From assembly GCA_034422075.1 (NCBI GenBank), contig DAOUJX010000021.1, positions 1 through 56,797 on the forward strand: DNA of 56,797 nt. Direction: 5' to 3'. The notes beneath the pieces were generated by a model. The model was not told the origin of the DNA and did not search any database. It worked only from the letters and a program-made list of their open reading frames with translations. The stretch is from S34-282 sp034422075 (lineage in GTDB: Bacteria > Chloroflexota > Dehalococcoidia > Lucifugimonadales > Australimonadaceae). Positions 14,108 to 22,616 of this stretch are shown here, piece after piece (position 1 is the first letter of the stretch; every line of letters begins with the position of its first letter). A program made the translations under genes and the position numbers.

Positions 14108-16126
14108 TTAGCGCTCGATCCGAATGTTCTGGTACTGGGGCACGCCGATGGGGGTGACCTCGTACCCCTTCACGTACGGCCGGACGAGCTGGTAGTCGCG
14201 GAAGTGCAGCAGGGGAATGATCACCCAGTCATCGAGGATGAGCTGTTCCGCCTGCCGATAGAGGCTGATGCGTCGGGCTGCGTTCCGCTCGGTTGCCGCC
14301 TCCTCTAGCAGGGCATCGACCTGCGGGTTGCTGTATGCGAAGCCGTTCTCCCCTCCATCGGTGTGGAAGAGGATGTCCAGGAAGTTCTGCGGGTCGGGGT
14401 AGTCGGCGCACCAGCCCGAGCGGAATACGCCGAACTCGCGGTTGTCGGAGCGCATGAGCCAGTCGGCGAAATCGAATACCGATACCGCCTCGACTTCCGC
14501 GCCCAGGTACGTTTCCCACGACCAGTGGGCGGCGCTATTGGAGGCGTAGGAGACAATGGGAGGCAGGTCGCCCTGGTAGGAAGATTCGTCCAGCAGCCTG
14601 CGTGCTGCATCGACGTCGAACGAATACGGCGCGAGCGTTGCATCGTGGCCCGGCATGCCCGGAGGGAGGATGCCCGCGGCCCGCTGGTGGAAGCCCCTGA
14701 GCGATACCTCTACTGTCTTGTCGACGTCGTAAGCCAGCGCGAGCGCTTGCCGCACCTTGGGATCATCGAACGGCGGCTTTTCCACGTTGAAGCCGATATA
14801 GCTGGTGCAGAACGCCGTCGCCGTTTGCAATTGCGAGTGGAGGGCGCTGGACGGGTCCAACGCACGGTCGATGTTGTACGTGCTCAGGTGCACGAGGTCG
14901 ATTTCGCCGTTCTCGTACATCTGCATCGGGGCGCCGGCGAAGATGCGGTAGACGAAGTTCTCCAGGGCGGGCATACCGCCGTACCAATCGTCGTTGCGCT
15001 CGAGGACAAGGAGCCTGTCCTTCTCCCACGCCTTCAACTTGTAGGGGCCGGTGCCGTTCGGCGCATCCGTCCAATTCTCCCCACCGCTCTCGACGTTTGC
15101 GCGGTCGACCACATACGCGGTGGGGTAGACCAGCTTGAAGATGAAGTAGGGATACGGCGCCTCGATGGTGACGCGCAGCGTGCGCGCGCCAAGCACCTCG
15201 ACGCCCGCCAACTCCGACGCTTCGCCATCGAGCATCGCGCGTGCGCCAACGATGTCGTTCAAGTAGGTCTCCCCGGTCGGTGATTCCGTCGCGGGGCTAA
15301 GCGCGCGCTCCCACGAGTACTTGAAGTCCGCGGCCGTTACGGTACGCCCGTCATGGAAGCGCGCGTTCTCTCGCAGCGTGAACGTGAACACGGTGCCGTC
15401 CGGCGACACGTCCCACGACTCCGCGATGTCCGGCGCGACTCGCAGGTTGGTGTCCAGCTTCACCAGGCCGCTGAATATTCCTCCGACGATGTCCTCGGGG
15501 CTGCCGCGGGCGAGCGCGGGGTCGATGCTGACGATCTCGCCCCAGTACTGGAAGAGCGAGTCGTCGCGCGAGGCGCCGAAGGGCATCGGCGTCTCGAGGG
15601 TGAAGCTGTTCGTGAACGCGTTCGCCTGGGCTTCAACGATCCCCCACGCGGTCTGGAGAGTGCTCACGCGAATGAGGAACATCTGAGAGCCGCGAGCGAC
15701 CGCTGTCCACTGCTCGTCCTGCTTCGACCCGTCTTCCACTTCGAGGACGAACCTCGCCTGGTGCACGGAATCGGCGCCCGGATAGGCGGGCGGCCCGGTC
15801 TCGACCACCTCCTCAATGGTTGGCCGGTCGAGCTCTCGATTCAGCCATTCCTCCGCGGTAGCGTCATCGGCGCGAGGAAAAATCCAGACATAGGCCCACC
15901 CTGGGACGAACCCGCCCGCGTTCTCGATGGAGAGCAGGGGTTGGGTGTCCTCGCCTTCCTGACCTACCCAACCGTCGGGGAGCGTGATGGAGAAGCCCTC
16001 GGTGGTATTACGGTAGAGGCCGGTGATGTCTGCCTGTTGCTGCGCCACGGTTGCGGGCGTGGCGGAAAGCGTCAGCCCTGCCGCGACCAGCAGCAGGAGC
16101 AAGGGGATGAGTCTATGCACGCGCAT
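14108..16126 (-). CDS. ABC peptide-binding protein with extra N-terminal domain
   Basis: A solute-binding protein of family 5 (oligopeptide/dipeptide type) of 672 residues from ATG 16126. A GTG at 16150, just after the aconitase stop, would add eight residues. The signal peptide is short and hydrophobic and ends near ATVAQQQ. Residues about 35-185 form a separate domain (YRNTTEGFSITLPDGW at its start) that resembles the PsbP/DUF1795-type lipoprotein fold. The binding domain follows, with APDIAESWDVSPDG, FTLRENARFHDG and NGTGPYKL, all typical of the family. No permease or ATPase genes are adjacent. The lack of a lipobox Cys means its anchoring is unclear. The N-terminal fusion is unusual. Confidence 0.83.
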   Translation of the reverse strand: MRVHRLIPLLLLLVAAGLTLSATPATVAQQQADITGLYRNTTEGFSITLPDGWVGQEGEDTQPLLSIENAGGFVPGWAYVWIFPRADDATAEEWLNRELDRPTIEEVVETGPPAYPGADSVHQARFVLEVEDGSKQDEQWTAVARGSQMFLIRVSTLQTAWGIVEAQANAFTNSFTLETPMPFGASRDDSLFQYWGEIVSIDPALARGSPEDIVGGIFSGLVKLDTNLRVAPDIAESWDVSPDGTVFTFTLRENARFHDGRTVTAADFKYSWERALSPATESPTGETYLNDIVGARAMLDGEASELAGVEVLGARTLRVTIEAPYPYFIFKLVYPTAYVVDRANVESGGENWTDAPNGTGPYKLKAWEKDRLLVLERNDDWYGGMPALENFVYRIFAGAPMQMYENGEIDLVHLSTYNIDRALDPSSALHSQLQTATAFCTSYIGFNVEKPPFDDPKVRQALALAYDVDKTVEVSLRGFHQRAAGILPPGMPGHDATLAPYSFDVDAARRLLDESSYQGDLPPIVSYASNSAAHWSWETYLGAEVEAVSVFDFADWLMRSDNREFGVFRSGWCADYPDPQNFLDILFHTDGGENGFAYSNPQVDALLEEAATERNAARRISLYRQAEQLILDDWVIIPLLHFRDYQLVRPYVKGYEVTPIGVPQYQNIRIER

Positions 16127-16150
16127 CCGTTGCGCCGGACGGCTGCGCAC

Positions 16151-18433
16151 CTACGCCGCCCCCTGTCGGCGCAGGATGTTCAGCGCGCCGCCCGCTTCGA
16201 ACCACGCGATCTGCTCGTCGCTGAGCGTGTGGTCCAGCACGATGGCGTCCTCGCTGCCGTCTTCGTGGTGCAGCGTCGCGCTGACCTGTTTGCCGGGCGC
16301 AAGCCCGTCGAGGCCGGTGATGCTGATGCGGTCGGTCTCGCGCACCTTGTCGTAGTCCGCCGGGTCGGCGAACGTGAGCGGCAGAATGCCCTGCTTCTTG
16401 AGGTTGGACTCGTGGATGCGGGCAAAGGAGCGGACGATGACGGCCTTGCCGCCGAGGTGCCGCGGCGACATGGCGGCGTGCTCGCGGCTTGAGCCTTCGC
16501 CGTAGTTCTGGTCGCCGACGGCGACCCAGCCGATGCCCTCAGCCTTGTAGTCGCGGGCGATCTTGGGGTACGGCACGTCTCGCTCGCCGCTGACGATGTT
16601 GAGGCCCTGCCCCGCCTGGCCGGTGTAGGAGTTCACGGCGCCGAGGAAGGCGTTGTCGCTGATGTTGTCGAGGTGGCCGCGGAAGCGCAGCCACGGGCCT
16701 GCGGGCGAAATGTGGTCTGTGGTGCACTTGCCGGCCGCCTTCAGGAGTATGGGCAAGCCCTCAAAATCGGCCCCGTCCCAAGCCGCAAAAGGCTCAAGCA
16801 CCTGCAGGCGGCTGGATTCGGGGTCCACCTCCACTTCCACGCCGGAGCCGTCGTCAGCCGGGGGCTGGTAGCCGTAGCCGCGCCCCGCGTAGCCGCCCGG
16901 AGGCGTCTCGGGCGCCTCGCCCGGCGGCTCGAGCATCCACGCATCGCCGTTGCCGGATAGCGTGTCGGTCAGCGGATTGAACGACAAACTACCGGCGAGG
17001 GCGTAAGCCATCACGATTTCGGGGCTGGTGATGAAGTTCATCGTCGCGGGATTGGCGTCATTGCGCGCAGGGAAGTTGCGGTTGAAGGAGGTGACGATGG
17101 TGTTCTGCTGGCCCTTCTCGACGGTCGGCCGCCTCCACTGGCCTATACACGGCCCGCACGCGTTGGCGAGCACCGTCGCGCCGACCTGCTGGAGGTCGGC
17201 CATTTGGCCGTCGCGCTGAATGGTGGCGTTGACCGCTTCCGAGCCGGGGGTGACGAGCAGGTCTGTCTGCACCCTCATGCCGTGCGCCTCGGCCTGCTTG
17301 GCGATGGCGGCGACGCGGGAGATGTCCTCGTAGGAGGAGTTGGTGCAGGAGCCGATGAGCGCAGCCGACACGCGGTCGGGGTAGCCCTCCGACGTCACCG
17401 CGGCTGCTACCTCGGAGATGGGGCGCGCCAGGTCGGGCGTGTGCGGCCCGACCACGTGCGGCTCCAGGGTCGATAGGTCGATTTCGATGACGCGGTCGAA
17501 GTAGGCCCCGGGGTCCTGCGCGACCTCGGGGTCGGCGGAGAGCAGGTGCGCGTACTGTCGGGAAAGGTCGGCGATCGATGCGCGCTCGGTGGCGTTCAGG
17601 TAGGTCACCGCACGCTCGTCGAAGGGGAAGAGCGAGGTCGTCGCGCCGACCTCCGCGCCCATGTTGCAGATGGTCGCCTTGCCGGTGGTGGAGAGGGACG
17701 ACACGCCGTCGCCGAAGTACTCGATGATCGCGTTGGTGCCGCCGTTGACGGTGAGGATTCCGGCGAGTTTCAGGATGACGTCCTTGGGCGCCGCCCAGCC
17801 GCTCAATCTGCCGGTCAGCCTGACGCCGATGAGCCGGGGGAATAGGACCTCCCACGGGAAGCCGGCCATGACATCGACGGCGTCCGCGCCGCCGACACCT
17901 GAGGCAAATGCGCCGAGGCCGCCCGCGTTGGGGGTGTGGGAGTCGGTGCCGATAATCATGGAGCCGGGGAAGGCGTAGTTCTCCAGGTTGACCTGGTGAA
18001 TGATGCCGGAGCCGGGCCCCCAAAAGCCGAGTCCGTACTTGTTGGACGAACTGCGCAGGAAGTCGAAGACCTCCTTGTTCTCGATGAGCGCCTCTCCCGT
18101 GTCCGACTCCGCGCCTACGCGCGCCTGAATGAGGTGGTCGCAGTGGACGGTCGTTGGCACGGCGGCGGTCGAGCGCCCGGCCTGCATGAACTGGAGGATG
18201 GCCATCTGCCCCGTGACGTCCTGCAGCGCAACGCGGTCGGGCCGCAACGCGACATAGCTCCTGCCGCGTTCCAGCTCGGCATTGGCCGGGGCGTCCAGGT
18301 GACCGAAAAAGACCTTTTCGGCATAGGTCAGCGGGCGGTTCAGGCGGCCTCGCACTATGTCCAGCCGCGCCTCCATGCTCTTGTAAGCCGCCTCGACGAA
18401 AGCGGGCGTCGAATCGACGAGTGGGGCAGCCAT
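16151..18433 (-). CDS. acn: Aconitate hydratase, mitochondrial-type
   Basis: Interconverts citrate and isocitrate in the citric acid cycle. The 760-residue protein matches the mitochondrial-type aconitases in length and order of blocks. The cluster-binding cysteines lie in IGSCTNSSYED and ACGPCIGQW. The C-terminal swivel domain has YGEGSSREHAA, which contributes the substrate-binding arginine and serine. I chose the ATG at 18433 because AGGAGG (18438-18443 on the minus strand) precedes it at good spacing and the protein then begins MAAPLVDST; the frame extends upstream to 18481 without support. The peptide-binding protein gene follows directly. Confidence 0.93.
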   Translation of the reverse strand: MAAPLVDSTPAFVEAAYKSMEARLDIVRGRLNRPLTYAEKVFFGHLDAPANAELERGRSYVALRPDRVALQDVTGQMAILQFMQAGRSTAAVPTTVHCDHLIQARVGAESDTGEALIENKEVFDFLRSSSNKYGLGFWGPGSGIIHQVNLENYAFPGSMIIGTDSHTPNAGGLGAFASGVGGADAVDVMAGFPWEVLFPRLIGVRLTGRLSGWAAPKDVILKLAGILTVNGGTNAIIEYFGDGVSSLSTTGKATICNMGAEVGATTSLFPFDERAVTYLNATERASIADLSRQYAHLLSADPEVAQDPGAYFDRVIEIDLSTLEPHVVGPHTPDLARPISEVAAAVTSEGYPDRVSAALIGSCTNSSYEDISRVAAIAKQAEAHGMRVQTDLLVTPGSEAVNATIQRDGQMADLQQVGATVLANACGPCIGQWRRPTVEKGQQNTIVTSFNRNFPARNDANPATMNFITSPEIVMAYALAGSLSFNPLTDTLSGNGDAWMLEPPGEAPETPPGGYAGRGYGYQPPADDGSGVEVEVDPESSRLQVLEPFAAWDGADFEGLPILLKAAGKCTTDHISPAGPWLRFRGHLDNISDNAFLGAVNSYTGQAGQGLNIVSGERDVPYPKIARDYKAEGIGWVAVGDQNYGEGSSREHAAMSPRHLGGKAVIVRSFARIHESNLKKQGILPLTFADPADYDKVRETDRISITGLDGLAPGKQVSATLHHEDGSEDAIVLDHTLSDEQIAWFEAGGALNILRRQGAA

Positions 18434-18483
18434 CGGCCTCCTCCTGATGTGCATTGAAAGGGTGGCGCAAAGCGCGCCCAACT

Positions 18484-18489
18484 AGCCTA
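18484..18489 (-). promoter_or_regulatory. -10 box for the aconitase operon
   Basis: TAGGCT on the minus strand predicts a start near 18477 and a leader of about 44 bases containing AGGAGGAGG. It lies back to back with the selB promoter. Confidence 0.3.
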
Positions 18490-18540
18490 TCACCTTCCGC
18501 ACGCAGATTCAGTCACCCGCCACCCCTCCCCGGCCGGTGC

Positions 18541-18546
18541 TATGCT
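18541..18546 (+). promoter_or_regulatory. Extended -10 box giving a leaderless selB message
   Basis: TATGCT preceded by TGC (an extended -10) ends six bases before the selB ATG at 18553. The predicted start coincides with the ATG. No ribosome binding site is present. Confidence 0.55.
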
Positions 18547-18552
18547 CGCCTC

Positions 18553-20412
18553 ATGTACGTCGTCGGGACTGCGGGGCATGTGGACCACGGCAAGTCCACA
18601 CTCATCCGAGCGCTTACCGGCATCGACCCCGACCGCCTGCGCGAGGAGAAGGAGCGCGGGCTGACCATTGACCTCGGCTTCGCGTGGATGACGCTGCCGT
18701 CAGGCCGCGAGATAAGCATCGTGGACGTACCGGGGCACGAGCGCTTCATCAAGAACATGCTGGCCGGCGCGGGCGGCATCGACGTGGCGTTGCTCGTCGT
18801 CGCCGCCGACGAGTCGGTCATGCCGCAGACGCGCGAGCACCTCGCGATACTCGACCTGCTCCACGTGCAGCGGGCGTTGGCGGTCATCACCAAGCGCGAC
18901 CTGGTCGACGACGACCTGCTCGGACTTGTGCAGATGGAGGTAGAGGAGGTACTGCGCGGTACCAGCCTCGAGGGCGCGCCCGTGCTGGCCGTCTCGTCGA
19001 CGACGCGCGAGGGCCTAGACGAGCTGACCGCAGCCGTCGACGCGATGCTCGATGAGACGGCGCAGCGCAAGGACGTCGGCAGGCCGCGCCTCGCCATCGA
19101 CCGCGCGTTCACGATGGCCGGATTTGGCACGGTAGTCACCGGCACGCTCATCGACGGCTCGCTGCAGGTGGGCCAGGAGGTCGAGCTGGTGCGGAGCCGA
19201 AAGCGGGGGCGCATCCGCGGCCTCCAGAGCCACCGCAGGAAGGAGGAGCAGGCGCTCCCCGGCACGCGCACGGCGGTCAACGTCTCCGGCATCGGAACCG
19301 ACGACGTGGCGCGCGGCGACGTGCTGACCGCCCCCGGCTGGCTCAAGCCGACGCGGGCAGTCGACGCGCGGCTGCACGTTTTGGACGACGCCCCGCACCC
19401 GCTCCGGCACAACCTGCCCGTGACATTCCACGTCCACTCGACGGAGGCGCAGGCAAGGGTACGGCTCCTGGAAGCCGACGAACTCGAGCCGGGCGACGAC
19501 GGCTGGGCGCAGGTCTGGTTGGAGGAGCCGGCGCCCGTCGTCAGAGGCGACCACTTCGTCATTCGCTCCGCAGATGCAACGCTGGGCGGAGGCGTGGTCG
19601 TCGAGGTGGACGCGGCAAGGCACCGTCGCCGCCGCGCCGCGACGCTCACGCGCCTCGCGACGTTGGCCGAGGGGAGCCCGTCCGCGCGGCTCGTGTTGGC
19701 GCTGGAATCCGGAGAGCCGGCGGACGTCGCGACGCTCGCCAAGCGCGCCAACATATCCACCGGAGAAGCGGCGGACCTGGCAGCGCAAGCCGTAGCGAAC
19801 GGCGAGGCAGTGGCGCTCGGCGATCCCGGCGTGAGCGGGCTGCTGTACACGGCGGCGGGCTGGGCTCGGCTGTCCGGCAGGGCGCAACAAGCGCTCGCCG
19901 CCTTTCATGCGCAGCGGCCCCTCCGCGCCGGAATGACGCGCGAAGAGCTGCGCTCCCGACTCGGCCTTACGAGCGCCGTCGCGCAGGCGGCGGTCCGCTA
20001 CATGGCAAGCGCCGGCACCGTTGTCGACGATGGGCGGAGCGTGCGGTTGCCCGAACACACGGTGGCCATTACCGCGGAGCAGCGCACAGCGATGGATGCC
20101 TATGTGCAGCGGCTGGCCGCAGACCCCTTCCCGGGCGACGCGCCCTCCATCGACGCCGATCTGCTCGCGCTGCTGGCAGACGAAGGGCGCGTCGTGCGCA
20201 CCGCCAGTGGCGTGGTGTTCGAGCGGACAGCCTACGACGCCATCGCCGAGCGCGTCATCGCGCACATGCGCGGGCACGGCACGGCAACGCTCGCCGACGT
20301 GCGCGACCTGCTGGGCACGAGCCGCAAGTACGCACAGGCGTTGTTGGAGCATCTTGACGACGAGAAGGTCACTCGCCGCCAGGGAGATGAGCGCGTGCTG
20401 CTGCGTGGCTAA
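18553..20412 (+). CDS. selB: Selenocysteine-specific elongation factor SelB
   Basis: Delivers selenocysteyl-tRNA to UGA codons marked by a SECIS hairpin. The 619-residue protein has the GTPase motifs GHVDHGKS (residues 8-15), DVPGHE and TKRD, two beta-barrel domains, and C-terminal winged-helix repeats (about residues 370-619) ending in an RQGDERVLLRG-type segment. Length and domain order fit SelB rather than EF-Tu. The ATG at 18553 is fixed by the GTPase domain and by the promoter geometry; an open frame to 18454 has no support. No selA, selD or selC is in the window. Confidence 0.93.
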   Translation: MYVVGTAGHVDHGKSTLIRALTGIDPDRLREEKERGLTIDLGFAWMTLPSGREISIVDVPGHERFIKNMLAGAGGIDVALLVVAADESVMPQTREHLAILDLLHVQRALAVITKRDLVDDDLLGLVQMEVEEVLRGTSLEGAPVLAVSSTTREGLDELTAAVDAMLDETAQRKDVGRPRLAIDRAFTMAGFGTVVTGTLIDGSLQVGQEVELVRSRKRGRIRGLQSHRRKEEQALPGTRTAVNVSGIGTDDVARGDVLTAPGWLKPTRAVDARLHVLDDAPHPLRHNLPVTFHVHSTEAQARVRLLEADELEPGDDGWAQVWLEEPAPVVRGDHFVIRSADATLGGGVVVEVDAARHRRRRAATLTRLATLAEGSPSARLVLALESGEPADVATLAKRANISTGEAADLAAQAVANGEAVALGDPGVSGLLYTAAGWARLSGRAQQALAAFHAQRPLRAGMTREELRSRLGLTSAVAQAAVRYMASAGTVVDDGRSVRLPEHTVAITAEQRTAMDAYVQRLAADPFPGDAPSIDADLLALLADEGRVVRTASGVVFERTAYDAIAERVIAHMRGHGTATLADVRDLLGTSRKYAQALLEHLDDEKVTRRQGDERVLLRG

Positions 20413-20426
20413 GGCGCGCCCTGTGG

Positions 20427-20432
20427 TAGACT
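20427..20432 (+). promoter_or_regulatory. Extended -10 box for the arg cluster
   Basis: TAGACT preceded by TGG lies 14 bases after the selB stop. It predicts a start near 20439 and a leader of about 73 bases. The argJ ribosome binding site TAAGGAGA is at 20495-20502. No arginine operator was recognised. Confidence 0.35.
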
Positions 20433-20511
20433 TTCGGCTTCCTCAATCACGCGGTGCATCCACGAGCTCGGAGGTGCTTCGCGGCCCATGCTGCTAAGGA
20501 GAAGTAGAACT

Positions 20512-21726
20512 GTGGACAGCGCCATCACCTTTATCCCTGACGGAGGCGTGACGACGCCGCAAGGGTACGTCGCGGGCGCCGTCTACGCGGGCATCAAGAC
20601 CTACGCCACGGACAAGTTAGACCTCGGCATCCTGGTCTCGGAGGAGCCCTGCGTTGCAGCGGGGACGTTCACGCTGAACAAGGTCAAGGCGGGGTCGCTC
20701 GTCCTCACGCAGGAGCGGGTGAGCGGCGGGCGCCTGCGCGGGGTCGTTGCGTCGAGTGGCATCGCCAACGCCGTGGTCGCCGCGGGCCGGCGCGACGCGT
20801 TGGAAACCACCGAGCTCGCCGCAAAGCACGCAGGACTCGATGCCGAGGAGATGGCCATCTGCACGACGGGCCTCATCGGGGTCGAACTGCCGATGGCGCT
20901 CATCCGCACGGCGATGCCGACCATCGAACTCACCCGCGACGGCGGGGGGGCGTTCTCCCGCGCGATCCTGACGACCGACCGGCGCCACAAGTCGCTGGCC
21001 GTGCGTCTGAGCGTCGATGGGCACGAGGTCAGCATCGGCGGCTGCGTGAAGGGCGCGGGAATGATCCACCCGAACATGGCGACGATGCTCGCCTTCATGA
21101 CGACCGATGCCGCCGTGGACCAGGGCTTCCTTCAACAGGTGCTCTTGGACGCTGTCGAGGACACGTTCAACATGGTGACCGTCGACGGTGACGGCAGCCC
21201 AAACGACACGGTGCTGCTGTTCGCCAACGGACGAGCGGGGAATGCTCCACTCGATGCAGACTCGCAGCACGCTGCCCAATTCGCCGCCGGCGTAAAGGCT
21301 GTCGCCGACTTCCTCTGCAAGGAGTTGGTGCGCGACGCGGAAGGGTCGGAGAAGATCTTCGCGGTCAGCGTCGAGCAGGCTGCGTCGCATGCCGATGCGC
21401 GCATGATCGCGCGAGCGGTCGCCAGCAGTAGCCTCGTGAAGTCGGCGATTCACGGAAACGACCCCAACTGGGGCCGTGTGCTCGCGGCGGCAGGGCGCTC
21501 GGGCGGCGAAGTGGCGGAGGAGCTGGTGAGCCTCTACATCAACGATGTCTGCATCATGGAGGACGGGCTGCCCATCTCGTTCCACAAGGACGCCGTCATC
21601 GCCATCATGTCGCAGCCGGAGATGTCCATCACGCTGCGGCTCGGCCTCGGCGAAGGCGCCGCGACCGCATGGGGCTGTGAGCTGACGGAGGAGTACGTCA
21701 CCTTCAACAGCGCCTACACGACCTAA
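20512..21726 (+). CDS. argJ: Glutamate N-acetyltransferase / ornithine acetyltransferase ArgJ
   Basis: Transfers acetyl from N-acetylornithine to glutamate, giving the cyclic route of arginine synthesis. The 404-residue precursor carries the self-cleavage segment KGAGMIHPNMATML, with Thr191 as the new N-terminal nucleophile after cleavage. The GTG at 20512 follows TAAGGAGA (20495-20502) at good spacing; an ATG at 20488 lies upstream of that site and is less likely. A conserved GNDPNWGR block is present near the C-terminus. It heads the arg cluster and is followed by argB after 14 bases. Confidence 0.92.
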   Translation: MDSAITFIPDGGVTTPQGYVAGAVYAGIKTYATDKLDLGILVSEEPCVAAGTFTLNKVKAGSLVLTQERVSGGRLRGVVASSGIANAVVAAGRRDALETTELAAKHAGLDAEEMAICTTGLIGVELPMALIRTAMPTIELTRDGGGAFSRAILTTDRRHKSLAVRLSVDGHEVSIGGCVKGAGMIHPNMATMLAFMTTDAAVDQGFLQQVLLDAVEDTFNMVTVDGDGSPNDTVLLFANGRAGNAPLDADSQHAAQFAAGVKAVADFLCKELVRDAEGSEKIFAVSVEQAASHADARMIARAVASSSLVKSAIHGNDPNWGRVLAAAGRSGGEVAEELVSLYINDVCIMEDGLPISFHKDAVIAIMSQPEMSITLRLGLGEGAATAWGCELTEEYVTFNSAYTT

Positions 21727-21740
21727 GGCTGGCCCGCACC

Positions 21741-22514
21741 ATGAGCGACAGCCCCATCATCCTGGTCAAGATTGGCGGCAGCACGCTAGGAGCGGGCGAT
21801 ACATCGCTCGCCGACCTGGCGCGCCTGCAGGCTGACGGCTTTCGCCCGATCGTCGTCCACGGCGGCGGCGCGATGATCACCGACTGGATGGGCCGACTCG
21901 GCGTGCGCGCGCAGTTCGTGGACGGCCTGCGCGTCACCGACGCCGAGAGCATTGAGGTGGTCGCTGCCGTCCTCGCGGGCGTGGTCAACAAGTCGCTGGT
22001 GCGCGAGCTGGCCGCTGCCGGCGCAAATGCGGTCGGCGTATCGGGGGCTGACGGCGGTGCGCTAACGGGGCATGTCGACAACCCCGCGCTTGGCTACGTG
22101 GCGAGCCGGGTGACCGTCGACCCTGCGCTCCTCCTGTCGCTCGTCGACGGGGGCGCCGTGCCGGTCGTGGCGCCGCTGGCGCTCGGCACTTCGGAGGAGC
22201 GCGCGCTGCTCAACGTCAACGCAGACACCGCGGCGGGAGCCATCGCCGTCGCGGTCAGGGCCGAACGGCTGGTGTTCCTGACGGACGTGGACGGCGTGCT
22301 CGATTCGAGCGGCAGGCTCTTGAAGCGCATCCCACACGGGCAAGGCAGCGCACTTGTCGACAGCGGCATCGTCAAGGGCGGGATGATTCCCAAGATGCGC
22401 GCGTGCCTCGAGGCGGCAGAGGCGGGGCTGTCTGCCAACATCATCAACGGCACCGTGCCCGGCGCGCTCCTCCACTGCATGGAAGGGAGCACTACCGGCA
22501 CACTTGTCCTGTAG
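21741..22514 (+). CDS. argB: Acetylglutamate kinase
   Basis: Phosphorylates N-acetylglutamate, the second step of arginine synthesis. The 257-residue amino-acid-kinase-fold protein has KIGGS near the N-terminus, HGGG (IVVHGGGAMI), the NVNADTAAGAIA nucleotide region, and the closing GTVPGALLH. It lacks the N-terminal helix of arginine-inhibited kinases, so feedback by arginine may be absent; this is inferred from length. No argC was found next to it. Confidence 0.92.
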   Translation: MSDSPIILVKIGGSTLGAGDTSLADLARLQADGFRPIVVHGGGAMITDWMGRLGVRAQFVDGLRVTDAESIEVVAAVLAGVVNKSLVRELAAAGANAVGVSGADGGALTGHVDNPALGYVASRVTVDPALLLSLVDGGAVPVVAPLALGTSEERALLNVNADTAAGAIAVAVRAERLVFLTDVDGVLDSSGRLLKRIPHGQGSALVDSGIVKGGMIPKMRACLEAAEAGLSANIINGTVPGALLHCMEGSTTGTLVL

Positions 22515-22558
22515 GGCTGCGCCCAAGGAGGGCCGCAAACGCACACTCCGAACGCCCG

Positions 22559-22564
22559 TATAAT
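22559..22564 (+). promoter_or_regulatory. -10 box for the UPF0182 gene
   Basis: A perfect TATAAT 45 bases after argB predicts a start near 22571. The leader of about 46 bases carries AGAGGAG (22608-22614) before the ATG at 22617. This suggests that the UPF0182 gene is transcribed separately from argJB, at least in part. Confidence 0.5.
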
Positions 22565-22616
22565 CCATGGAGAACATTGCGCATGACGTGCCGGGCAACG
22601 GCGGCTAGAGGAGCCT

